This document shows positions 7,429 through 13,152 of a DNA stretch of 13,152 nucleotides, in pieces. The position numbers and the translations under genes were made by a program. Position 1 is the stretch's first letter, and every line of letters begins with the position of its first letter. This stretch comes from an uncultured Verrucomicrobiae bacterium. GTDB taxonomy: Bacteria; Verrucomicrobiota; Verrucomicrobiia; Palsa-1439. The stretch spans positions 1-13,152 of the forward strand of contig CALBCO010000269.1 in NCBI GenBank assembly GCA_937927265.1, given 5' to 3'. The notes beneath the pieces are model-generated. The model was not told the DNA's origin. It made no database searches and was given only the letters and a program-made list of their open reading frames with translations.

Positions 7429-7981
7429 CTCGGAATTTCACTCCTCGCACAAACTCAACAAACGTTTGCTTCTGTTGAACAACCAGTTCGCTGCTCCCAG
7501 TCATCTTGAAAAACCACCCGGTGCCTTCGCGCCGATAAATCACCGCCAACGTACGGACGCCCCCACCCTCGACTTCGTACAGCCAGGCCGGCTGGCCAGC
7601 CACCTCGACAGGTTGCGCAATTTGCCGCAGTTGTTCCGCAGTGATGGGTGGTTGGCCGACTTGCCCACGCCAACGGTTGACGTTGCTCAGATCATCACCG
7701 CCGCCGCCCGCCAATGGTATGACGCTCACGTCAGCTTCTTGACCATTGGGCCCGGCAATTTTGAACGACGCCACACGCATCGAGCCCGGCGGAACGACAT
7801 TCCAGCCGTTGGGAACGGCCCAAGTCAGTGGCGCGGCCCCTGCCCTACGATCGGCCTGCTCCGCCAATGCGGTCAGCGACGATGGTTCTTTTGGAACCCG
7901 ATACACCTTGACCCCCTCCTCCTTGCAGCCGCCCAGGATCAACGCCACAGCTCCAATGATGATTAATCGCCGATTGCCCAT
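7421..7981 (-). CDS. Lipoprotein of unknown function, first gene of the resB-ccsA cluster
   Basis: A 186-residue predicted lipoprotein. The N-terminus has basic residues Arg4-Arg5, a hydrophobic stretch (6-16) and a lipobox LGGC with the lipidated Cys19; Lys20 and Glu21 follow. The mature domain begins near the segment WAVPNGWNVVPPG, continues with an RVASFKIAGPNGQEADVSV strand region, a Gly-rich stretch and NVNRWRGQVGQPP, and ends with alternating strands and WFFKMTG. It looks like a small globular alpha/beta domain. I do not recognise a named family, although similar W-P-x-GW...NVNRWR proteins seem familiar from planctomycetes and verrucomicrobia. No CXXCH heme motif is present. The frame is open upstream to 8107, but that part is Arg/Cys-rich and precedes a clear signal peptide, so the ATG at 7981 is preferred. 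Overlap with resB suggests a role in cytochrome c maturation or heme handling; this is inference. Confidence 0.8.
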   Translation of the reverse strand: MGNRRLIIIGAVALILGGCKEEGVKVYRVPKEPSSLTALAEQADRRAGAAPLTWAVPNGWNVVPPGSMRVASFKIAGPNGQEADVSVIPLAGGGGDDLSNVNRWRGQVGQPPITAEQLRQIAQPVEVAGQPAWLYEVEGGGVRTLAVIYRREGTGWFFKMTGSSELVVQQKQTFVEFVRGVKFRDA

Positions 7982-8072
7982 GATGATTGCGCGCACACTA
8001 CACGCGCGGCAACGATTGCACAAGGGCATGCCGCCATGCGCCGTTGCGTGCATCGGTCCGACGCTTCCTCCA

Positions 8073-8096
8073 TTGCGCTGCGGGCGCAGGGCGCAA
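8073..8096 (-). repeat. Inverted repeat between the hydrolase and lipoprotein genes
   Basis: TTGCGC (8073-8078) pairs with GCGCAA (8091-8096), and an inner TGC/GCA adds three pairs with a two-base bulge. It lies 20 bp after the stop of the minus-strand hydrolase. No T-run follows on the minus strand, so it is not a standard intrinsic terminator. It may protect the mRNA end or separate the two transcripts. Confidence 0.35.
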
Positions 8097-8115
8097 GCCG
8101 TCTCCACCCCAAGGC

Positions 8116-9261
8116 CTACTTGGTCGCGTCAGCCAGCTCTTGCGCGCGCGCGGCGGCTTCCGTACCGGCAAACTGTTTGGCCAGATTGCGGCAATTAGCC
8201 ACAAACATCGCGGGCGACCGCTCTCGCATCTGTTCGATATTACGCAACGCATCGGCTGCTTGCGCTTCCCGGCCGATCACCGGGTCCGCTCGCAACCGCG
8301 TCAATTCGGCCGGCAACTGCGCCAGCGACGGGCCGAGGGACGGGTCGGCCAGCAGATTCCGACTGCGGGCAAATGTCAGCACCGCTTCAACCTTCTTGTA
8401 ACGTTCCCAACCCGTCAACGCCGCGAGTTGATCCAACTGCGTCCGTGCTCGCGCGCGATACACAGCCGCCAGAGCTGGTTGCGGCGGACCTTCCTCGTAA
8501 ATCTGACGTTCGATCCAATCCAGCGCCTGGCTCATCTTGTCCGCCGGTGATGCCTGATGCCCGCCATCAAACTCCAACACCAGCGTCTTGACCCCACCCA
8601 ACAGCGGCTTCATGCGCGCGATTTCGCTGTGATTCTTGTCTGTCTTGCCCATCACCATCGCGACGAACAACGGCGATCGTTTCAAACCGGTCACGAGGTA
8701 CCGATTATCGTCACCGTAGGCCGCGCCCGCCTCCTGCAGGATGAGGCCGATAAAACCAGGCCGCAGTTGGACAAAGATTGAACTGGCCCGCGCGGCGCCC
8801 GAAAAACCGGTGGCGATTTTCAGCCCCTCCTGAATCCGCACGCGTTGCACCACATCGTCGTGCGCGGCCAGGAAATTGCCAATAATGGGCGGCCACGGCC
8901 CGTTGCGCGATTCAACCAACATGACCACCACGTAGCCGTTGGCCTTCACCCACTCACGCAACGAGCCCATGTTCGCGTTGCCGCCGGGACTGGCGATGAA
9001 CAAGCAGGGCCACCGTCGTTGCGGATCAGCGTGGTAGCCCGCCGGCAACCATAATTTGTAGTGGTACGTGCCTTTGGCCTCCTCGGCGTCTTTGCTCGAG
9101 TCGAACACCGGCACGTCACTCACTCGCGGAGCCTGTGTCAATTCACACGTGATGGTGATCTCGCGTTGTTCCGGTAGCGGCTCCGTGAGCGGGGTCGTTG
9201 CCGCGCGCGCAACAACGGTGCTGAGCACCCCCAGCATGAGCATCATTCGTTTCATCACCAT
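8116..9261 (-). CDS. Secreted alpha/beta hydrolase (PHB-depolymerase/esterase-like) with helical C-terminus
   Basis: A 381-residue exported enzyme. Residues 1-20 form a signal peptide (Lys4-Arg5, a Met/Leu-rich core, ending ARA). The central alpha/beta-hydrolase domain (about 35-255) has the serine elbow GFSGAAR with Ser154, a likely acid at Asp208 (GKTDKNH) and the base His235 (FDGGHQ). The WLPAGYHADPQRRWP opening followed by SPGGNANMGS resembles the entry strands of secreted PHB-depolymerase-like esterases. The last 120 or so residues are Ala/Leu/Arg-rich and predicted helical; I do not recognise this part. The substrate is unknown. The ATG at 9261 is preferred for its GGAG 8 nt upstream; the ATG at 9255 is an equally reasonable start. 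The long open extension upstream to 9702 is the antisense of the aldo/keto reductase gene. Confidence 0.8.
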   Translation of the reverse strand: MVMKRMMLMLGVLSTVVARAATTPLTEPLPEQREITITCELTQAPRVSDVPVFDSSKDAEEAKGTYHYKLWLPAGYHADPQRRWPCLFIASPGGNANMGSLREWVKANGYVVVMLVESRNGPWPPIIGNFLAAHDDVVQRVRIQEGLKIATGFSGAARASSIFVQLRPGFIGLILQEAGAAYGDDNRYLVTGLKRSPLFVAMVMGKTDKNHSEIARMKPLLGGVKTLVLEFDGGHQASPADKMSQALDWIERQIYEEGPPQPALAAVYRARARTQLDQLAALTGWERYKKVEAVLTFARSRNLLADPSLGPSLAQLPAELTRLRADPVIGREAQAADALRNIEQMRERSPAMFVANCRNLAKQFAGTEAAARAQELADATK

Positions 9262-9289
9262 CCCCCCCTCTCCAGTTTCGTTCGCGCGC

Positions 9290-9319
9290 AATATAACATC
9301 TTCGCCTCCCGGCTCACAA
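9290..9319 (-). promoter_or_regulatory. Putative sigma-70-like promoter for the secreted hydrolase
   Basis: On the minus strand, TTGTGA (9314-9319; 4 of 6 match TTGACA) is followed by an 18-bp spacer and TATATT (9290-9295; 5 of 6 match TATAAT). The predicted transcript would start near 9283, giving a leader of about 22 nt with GGAGAGGGGGGG before the start codon. The AT-rich -10 stands out in this GC-rich divergent region. Confidence 0.45.
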
Positions 9320-9367
9320 GGCCGCACCGCACTTGCTCCCGCTGGGCAAATCGGGTACGGAAAAGCC

Positions 9368-10342
9368 ATGATCCGTCGCACATTTGGCAAGACTGGCTGG
9401 CGCGTCGGTGCAATCGGCCTCGGCTGCTGGCAATATGGTGGGGCAATCACTCTCGATGGCCAACCGGATGGTTGGACCGGGGTGGACGACCCTGAATCCA
9501 TCGCCACCATTCGACGCGCGGTGGATTTGGGCATCAACTTCTTCGACACCGCCGACATGTATGGCTGGGGACACAGCGAGGAAATCCTCGGCCGCGCCCT
9601 CCGCGAAGCGAACGCTCGCGCCCGTGTCCACATCGCCACCAAAGTCGGGTTTTGGCATGACGCCAACGGGCGGCGCATGTTCCAAGAATCCCGCGATGCC
9701 ATCCTCCGCGCCTGCGACGCCAGTTTGCGACGGTTACAAACCGATTACATTGATCTGTACCAATGCCATCTGTGGCAGACGGAACGGTGGTCTGAATTCC
9801 TCGAAGCGTTCGATCGCCTCCAACGTCAAGGCAAAATCCGCCACTTTGGCGTTTCCACCAACGACTTCTCACTCATCCAACGATTCAATTCCGCCGGCAC
9901 ACTCACCGCCGTCCAAGCCAACTACAATCTTCTCGACCGCAGCGTGGAAGCGGAGATTCTCCCGTACTGCCGTGCGCGGGGCATTGCGTTTATTGCGCGC
10001 GGCCCGTTGGCGATGGGTAAACTGACCGGTAAATACAGCCCCGCGACCACGTTTGCGGCCGACGACATCCGGCAGAGATGGCTCGCGCCTGATCAGCGGG
10101 CCGCGTTCGAGCGCGACCTCCAGCAGGTGCAGCGGCTGCGGCCAGTTGCCGCCAAGATCGGTTGCTCGTTGGCCCAGTTGGCGATCAAGTTTGTGTTGGG
10201 TCACGTCGCGGTTTCCGTGGTCATTCCCGGCGCGAAGAACCGGACGCAACTCGAGGAGAACTATGCCGCCAACCTTTTGCGGCCGTTGCTGGCGGCCGAA
10301 CAGGCTATGCTCACTGCCGCATTGTCGCCCGCAGCGGGTTGA
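9368..10342 (+). CDS. Aldo/keto reductase
   Basis: A 324-residue cytoplasmic NADPH-dependent oxidoreductase of the aldo/keto reductase superfamily, with a (beta/alpha)8 barrel. The full catalytic tetrad is visible: Asp60 and Tyr65 in FFDTADMYGWGHSEE, Lys92 in IATKVG and His134 in DLYQCHLWQ. The C-terminal VIPGAKNRTQLEEN is the usual cofactor phosphate-binding region. The opening MIRRTFGKTGWRVGAIGLGCW and the length fit the YdhF/IolS/tas-like group that reduces small aldehydes, ketones or sugars; the exact substrate cannot be read. The ATG at 9368 is chosen because it starts the barrel sequence; a weak GGAAAA precedes it, and upstream in-frame codons fall in the divergent gene. There is no signal peptide. 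It stands alone on the plus strand, divergent from the secreted hydrolase and convergent with the LTxxQ-protein pair. Confidence 0.92.
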   Translation: MIRRTFGKTGWRVGAIGLGCWQYGGAITLDGQPDGWTGVDDPESIATIRRAVDLGINFFDTADMYGWGHSEEILGRALREANARARVHIATKVGFWHDANGRRMFQESRDAILRACDASLRRLQTDYIDLYQCHLWQTERWSEFLEAFDRLQRQGKIRHFGVSTNDFSLIQRFNSAGTLTAVQANYNLLDRSVEAEILPYCRARGIAFIARGPLAMGKLTGKYSPATTFAADDIRQRWLAPDQRAAFERDLQQVQRLRPVAAKIGCSLAQLAIKFVLGHVAVSVVIPGAKNRTQLEENYAANLLRPLLAAEQAMLTAALSPAAG

Positions 10343-10349
10343 CGCGCCG

Positions 10350-10360
10350 CCCCCCCCCCC
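10350..10360. repeat. Homopolymer run of 11 C
   Basis: Eleven consecutive C on the plus strand, 8 bp after the aldo/keto reductase stop codon and in the gap between two convergent genes. Its length is prone to slippage and sequencing error, but it lies outside both coding regions. Confidence 0.9.
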
Positions 10361-10409
10361 AACTCGCCGCTCTTGATGCGCCACACTCCCCGGTAATTTC
10401 TCGGGTGCG

Positions 10410-10429
10410 AGCGTTGTAAAATTAACGCT
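10410..10429. terminator. Candidate terminator hairpin between convergent genes
   Basis: AGCGTT (10410-10415) and AACGCT (10424-10429) form a perfect 6-bp inverted repeat around an 8-base AT-rich loop. On the plus strand it is followed by ATTTCTTCC, a partial T-run, so it could end the aldo/keto reductase transcript. It overlaps the stop codon of the minus-strand gene. The stem is short, so confidence is low. Confidence 0.35.
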
Positions 10430-11009
10430 ATTTCTTCCCAGCACGTTGGCCGCGCCCGAGTTGCCTCTTCTGGGCGTCGGTCAGGACGCTGTCCAGTCGT
10501 TCGTTGATCTCCGCGAGAATCTTGACGGGCGACTTCTTCGGCGCGCGGCGGTTGGCCGGTTTTTCGACCAGATGTTCCACGGCGCTGTTGATGCGGCTGA
10601 CGAAACTCGCTTGGTCTTGGTAAAGAATCTGCCGCCACCGGCTTTCATACGTGCTACGCGCGTGGTCGGCGGCCCGGTCGTAACGTTCCTGCAACTGCCG
10701 GCGCTCGCGCGAATCGGCCGCGCGCATTTTCTGGTACAACTCCTCCAACCGCGGCGAGTGCCACGTGTCTTTCAAAGCCTCTTGCAGTCGGGCCGTCTGC
10801 TCGGGCTTGAGGTTCAACAAACTCTCCAAGGCCGGTTCGGCGCGGTAAACTTCGTCCAAGAACAGTTTGTAGTTCTCGCCGCGCCGCCCCGCTTTAGCCC
10901 GGCTTCCGTCTTGTTTCTTACCGGCCTTCTCTTTATCCTGGCCCCACAAGGGTGTGGCCACCAGCCCGGCCGCAATCACGAAGATCAAACCCCATTTCCC
11001 ATATCGCAT
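10428..11009 (-). CDS. Exported helical protein, LTxxQ (Spy/CpxP)-like, paralogue 1
   Basis: A 193-residue protein with a signal peptide (MRYGKWG, then a hydrophobic stretch to about residue 20), very basic afterwards and rich in Arg, Lys, Glu and Gln, predicted almost wholly helical. It shares blocks with its upstream neighbour: NYKLFLDEVYRAEP (about 46-59), LKPEQTARLQEA (67-78), ERYDRA, RIN and RLDSVLTDAQKRQLGR near the end. LKPEQ, LYQDQ (129-133) and LTDAQ (176-180) sit where the neighbour has LTPEQ, LTPGQ and LTDEQ. Such LTxxQ motifs mark the periplasmic Spy/CpxP chaperone and stress-sensor group, but overall family membership is not proven. The start at 11009 is chosen for its GAGG 6 nt upstream; ATGs at 11021 and 11030 are possible and would lengthen the n-region. 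Confidence 0.75.
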   Translation of the reverse strand: MRYGKWGLIFVIAAGLVATPLWGQDKEKAGKKQDGSRAKAGRRGENYKLFLDEVYRAEPALESLLNLKPEQTARLQEALKDTWHSPRLEELYQKMRAADSRERRQLQERYDRAADHARSTYESRWRQILYQDQASFVSRINSAVEHLVEKPANRRAPKKSPVKILAEINERLDSVLTDAQKRQLGRGQRAGKK

Positions 11010-11039
11010 GATTCCCCTCATGGCTTCCATCGCTCCTCG

Positions 11040-11648
11040 CTAATTTGTCTCGCGTCCCACCGCTTTCTTCTGCTCGTCGGTCAGCACGCTGTCAATCCGG
11101 CGATCAATCTCTTCCTGAATCTTCGCGTTGCATTCCTCGCGCAGTTTCGTTTGGACGCGCTCCGGCTGGCCGCGGCCGCGCTCGCCATAGCGCGTCCGAA
11201 TGGTTTGCAGATTGCGGGCGAGGCCATCATTGATCCGGTTGATCGTGCTCAATTGTCCGGGTGTCAGAATCGAACGGCACGCCCGTTCGTATTCCCGTTG
11301 GGCTTGCGCCACAGCCCGGTCATAACGCTCCTTGGCGGTTTTCTTGGCGCTCTCGCTCAGGTCCGGAAACAGGGATTTCTGCCGCAAATCCTCCACGCTG
11401 TCGGCCAAGACGGTGTTCCGCGTGGCCTCGTCAAGTTTTGCGATTTGCTCCGGCGTGAGTTGCAAGGCCGCCTCGATGTTTGGCTCGGCCTTGTACACGT
11501 CTTCGATGAAGAGTTTGTAATTCGTCCCCTTCTTCATCACTCTCTTCGGGGCCGCCTTTTTCTCCGCCTCTTTCTTCGGTTCAGCCGCCCACCCACTGCC
11601 GACCGCCACCGCCAGCAACACCATCCAACACAATGTTCGCCACATCAT
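11040..11648 (-). CDS. Exported helical protein, LTxxQ (Spy/CpxP)-like, paralogue 2
   Basis: A 202-residue protein with a signal peptide (residues 1-21, cleavage predicted after GWA), a Lys/Ala/Glu-rich linker (22-40) and a charged helical domain. Three LTxxQ motifs are seen: LTPEQ (64-68), LTPGQ (128-132) and LTDEQ (189-193), spaced 64 and 61 residues apart, which suggests an internal threefold repeat. Spy and CpxP have two such motifs and act as periplasmic chaperone or envelope-stress modulator; the same role here is inference. It also has TNYKLFIEDVYKAEP (42-56) and KERYDRAVAQAQREYERA (106-123), conserved in the downstream paralogue. A perfect AGGAGG lies 4 nt before the ATG. The paralogue follows about 30 bp downstream, so the two are probably co-transcribed. 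Two cysteines (124, 174) occur in the mature part. Confidence 0.8.
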   Translation of the reverse strand: MMWRTLCWMVLLAVAVGSGWAAEPKKEAEKKAAPKRVMKKGTNYKLFIEDVYKAEPNIEAALQLTPEQIAKLDEATRNTVLADSVEDLRQKSLFPDLSESAKKTAKERYDRAVAQAQREYERACRSILTPGQLSTINRINDGLARNLQTIRTRYGERGRGQPERVQTKLREECNAKIQEEIDRRIDSVLTDEQKKAVGRETN

Positions 11649-11652
11649 CGGT

Positions 11653-11658
11653 CCTCCT
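11653..11658 (-). promoter_or_regulatory. Strong ribosome binding site of LTxxQ paralogue 2
   Basis: On the minus strand this reads AGGAGG, four bases before the ATG at 11648 (seven before the next ATG at 11645). It is the best Shine-Dalgarno in the window and suggests high expression of the exported protein. Confidence 0.75.
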
Positions 11659-11706
11659 GTTCGTCAATAGTCTGTCACAAACTCCAACCCCGCTAAAGCG
11701 AAAAAG

Positions 11707-13152
11707 TTACCGGCGGATCACCGCCCGCAACCGCAGATCGCGTGACGAACCGCCCACGGCAACCTCAAACTCGCCGGACTCGACCGTCCACTGCCGCCGC
11801 ACCACGTCATAAAACGCAAACGATCGTTGATCCAATGCGAACGTCACCGTCCGTTCCTCACCGGGCCGCAGCGTCACCTTCGCGAATCCTTTCAACTCCC
11901 GCACCGGCCTCACCACCGACGCCTGCCGGTCGCCCACATACAACTGCACCACCTCACTGCCGGCCCGCGTCCCGGTATTCTTCACCTTTAACGTCACCGT
12001 GGTCGTTCCTTCCGCACGGAGGCACTCAGGCGCTTTCAACTCGCGGTACTCGAACGTCGTGTACGACAACCCGTGTCCGAACGGGAACAACGGCTCAATC
12101 TGCCGGTAATCATAATGCCGGTAGCCCACAAAGATGCCTTCGCCGTACCGCACGTCGCGGTTGCCGGAATAGTCGTGGAACCCCGGCGTGTCGGCTAGCC
12201 GTTTCGGGAACGTCATCGGCAATTTGCCCGATGGATTGACCTTGCCGAGGAGGATGTCGGCCAGTGCGTTGCCACCTTCCATGCCCGGATACCATGCCAT
12301 CACAATACCGGCCACCTGATCCGCCCACGGCATCGTCACCGGCGCGCCACAGTTGACCACGACAATCGTCTTCGGATTGGCCGCCGCGACCGCCGCGACC
12401 AACTCGTTCTGCCGGCCCGGCAACTCCAAGTGTTCCCGGTCCCAACCTTCGGCCTCATAAACAAACGGCATCCCGCCCGCCGCGACAATCGCCACGTCCG
12501 CCGCGCGCGCCGCCGCCACGGCTTCTTCGATCCGGTGATCGTCGGCCGGCAACGGCGCGTACCCGAGCATCAGTTTCACATGCGAGTTGTACCCCGGCAC
12601 CGTGCGCGCACATTCGAGCCGCAACGCGTAGTCGCGCCCGGCCTCCAACTGCAACTCGTCGTCCAGACTGACGAACGCTTGCGGAATCGGCCGGTCGTCG
12701 TCGAAGATCGTCTGGCTGCCCACCACCAACCGGCAGCGGCCGGGGTGGCGCATCTGCACCCGGTAACGCCCGGAGCGCGCCACCCGCAACACGCCGGTCC
12801 AGCGCACCGAGAACAATTCCGTCCCCACCGGCGTGCGTCCATCCCACCAGAAGGAGGCGTGGGGTTCGGTGCGCACGATCTTCGGCCGGCCGGTCCATTT
12901 TGGATTCGGGAAATACTCGGCCTTCAGTTTCAGTCCTTTCAACACCGGCATCTCGCCGTAGTTATCACAGCCTTCCGCATACACCACTTTGCCCTTCAAC
13001 TCCCGGCGCAACGCCTCGAGCAGATGCGTCGTGTACGGCGGCGTCACCGTCGAACTGCCGCCGCCGCTGTACGAGGTCTCCGTCGCGTTCGGGCCGATGA
13101 CCGCCACATGCTTGAGTTTCCGCGCGTCGAGCGGCAGCACGGCGCCATCGTT
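11707..13152 (-). CDS. Glycoside hydrolase family 3 beta-glucosidase-like with PA14 domain, N-terminus missing
   Basis: 481 C-terminal residues are visible; the start lies beyond the right edge. The visible part opens with NDGAVLPLD and AVIGPNA, the usual start of the GH3 C-terminal sandwich domain. A PA14 domain (about 78-200, beginning near EYFPNPKWTG) is inserted in it, as in many beta-glucosidases that use it to shape substrate binding. The sandwich resumes with the general acid/base region EAEGWDREHLELPGRQ (probable acid/base Glu235 of the visible part), then GKLPMTFP and LFPFGHGLSYTTFEY. A fibronectin-III-like domain (about 380-478) closes the protein. The nucleophile Asp of the N-terminal barrel is not in the window. 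The probable role is removal of terminal beta-linked sugars from plant or algal oligosaccharides; sugar specificity cannot be read. A signal peptide cannot be judged. It lies 58 bp upstream of the LTxxQ pair on the same strand. Confidence 0.92.
   Translation of the reverse strand, partial: NDGAVLPLDARKLKHVAVIGPNATETSYSGGGSSTVTPPYTTHLLEALRRELKGKVVYAEGCDNYGEMPVLKGLKLKAEYFPNPKWTGRPKIVRTEPHASFWWDGRTPVGTELFSVRWTGVLRVARSGRYRVQMRHPGRCRLVVGSQTIFDDDRPIPQAFVSLDDELQLEAGRDYALRLECARTVPGYNSHVKLMLGYAPLPADDHRIEEAVAAARAADVAIVAAGGMPFVYEAEGWDREHLELPGRQNELVAAVAAANPKTIVVVNCGAPVTMPWADQVAGIVMAWYPGMEGGNALADILLGKVNPSGKLPMTFPKRLADTPGFHDYSGNRDVRYGEGIFVGYRHYDYRQIEPLFPFGHGLSYTTFEYRELKAPECLRAEGTTTVTLKVKNTGTRAGSEVVQLYVGDRQASVVRPVRELKGFAKVTLRPGEERTVTFALDQRSFAFYDVVRRQWTVESGEFEVAVGGSSRDLRLRAVIRR

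Noticed and set aside
7421..7981. Lipoprotein as a c-type cytochrome or a ResA-like thioredoxin
   Set aside because: No CXXCH or CXXC motif is present in the translated sequence.
7995..8023. Possible promoter for the lipoprotein-resB-ccsA cluster (TTGTGC, 17 bp, TAGTGT on the minus strand)
   Set aside because: Only 3 of 6 bases match in each box, which is no better than chance in such a region.
7982..8107. Extension of the lipoprotein upstream, giving a Cys/Arg-rich leader
   Set aside because: A lipoprotein signal peptide must be N-terminal; the extra residues look non-coding.
9262..9702. Extension of the secreted hydrolase frame upstream to 9702
   Set aside because: It is antisense to the aldo/keto reductase, whose catalytic tetrad is complete, and it would bury a clear signal peptide.
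10446..11696. A 416-codon open frame on the plus strand opposite the LTxxQ pair
   Set aside because: The two minus-strand frames have signal peptides, good ribosome sites and mutually conserved blocks; the plus frame runs across the gap between them and has none of these.
11691..11700. CGCTAAAGCG palindrome after the GH3 stop as a terminator
   Set aside because: The 4-bp stem has a two-base loop, and the T-run lies before rather than after it on the minus strand.
1..13152. CRISPR arrays, tRNA genes, insertion sequences or defence genes
   Set aside because: I saw no regular direct repeats, cloverleaf-like sequence, transposase motifs or nuclease/helicase genes; this was by eye, so a tRNA or covariance-model scan would settle it.

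Overview
The window looks like a chromosomal stretch from a Gram-negative bacterium of the PVC group, most likely Verrucomicrobiota. This is inference from three things: a C-terminal PEP-CTERM surface-sorting signal, System II (ResB/CcsA) cytochrome c biogenesis in which CcsA carries a large extra N-terminal region, and a PA14-containing GH3 glycosidase. The DNA is GC-rich. I saw no rRNA, tRNA, CRISPR array, transposase, integrase or phage gene.

Plus strand, left part (1-2652): the 3' end of a PEP-CTERM surface protein, a strong intrinsic terminator, then a three-gene run. This run is a PlsC-type acyltransferase, an exported alpha/beta hydrolase and a rhomboid intramembrane protease. The genes are 20 bp apart (first to second) and share an ATGA stop/start overlap (second to third), so they probably form one operon acting on membrane lipids and proteins.

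Minus strand, centre (2621-7981): a tightly packed cluster read right to left: an unrecognised lipoprotein, ResB, CcsA and a CstA-family transporter. Lipoprotein/resB and resB/ccsA overlap by 8 bp and 4 bp, and cstA follows after 36 bp. ResB and CcsA form the System II synthase that moves heme across the membrane and attaches it to apocytochrome c. CstA is a carbon-starvation peptide or pyruvate permease. The 3' end of cstA overlaps the 3' end of the rhomboid gene by 32 bp on opposite strands.

Right part (8116-13152): a secreted alpha/beta hydrolase (minus) and an aldo/keto reductase (plus) diverge from a 106-bp region holding a plausible sigma-70-like promoter for the hydrolase. They are followed on the minus strand by two tandem paralogues of a small exported helical protein with LTxxQ-type (Spy/CpxP-like) motifs, and by the C-terminal two thirds of a GH3 beta-glucosidase with an inserted PA14 domain, cut by the window edge.

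Most of the content belongs to known families. The parts that seem least described are the lipoprotein coupled to resB/ccsA, the N-terminal region of CcsA, and the LTxxQ paralogue pair. I found no clear defence system, mobile element or wholly new system.
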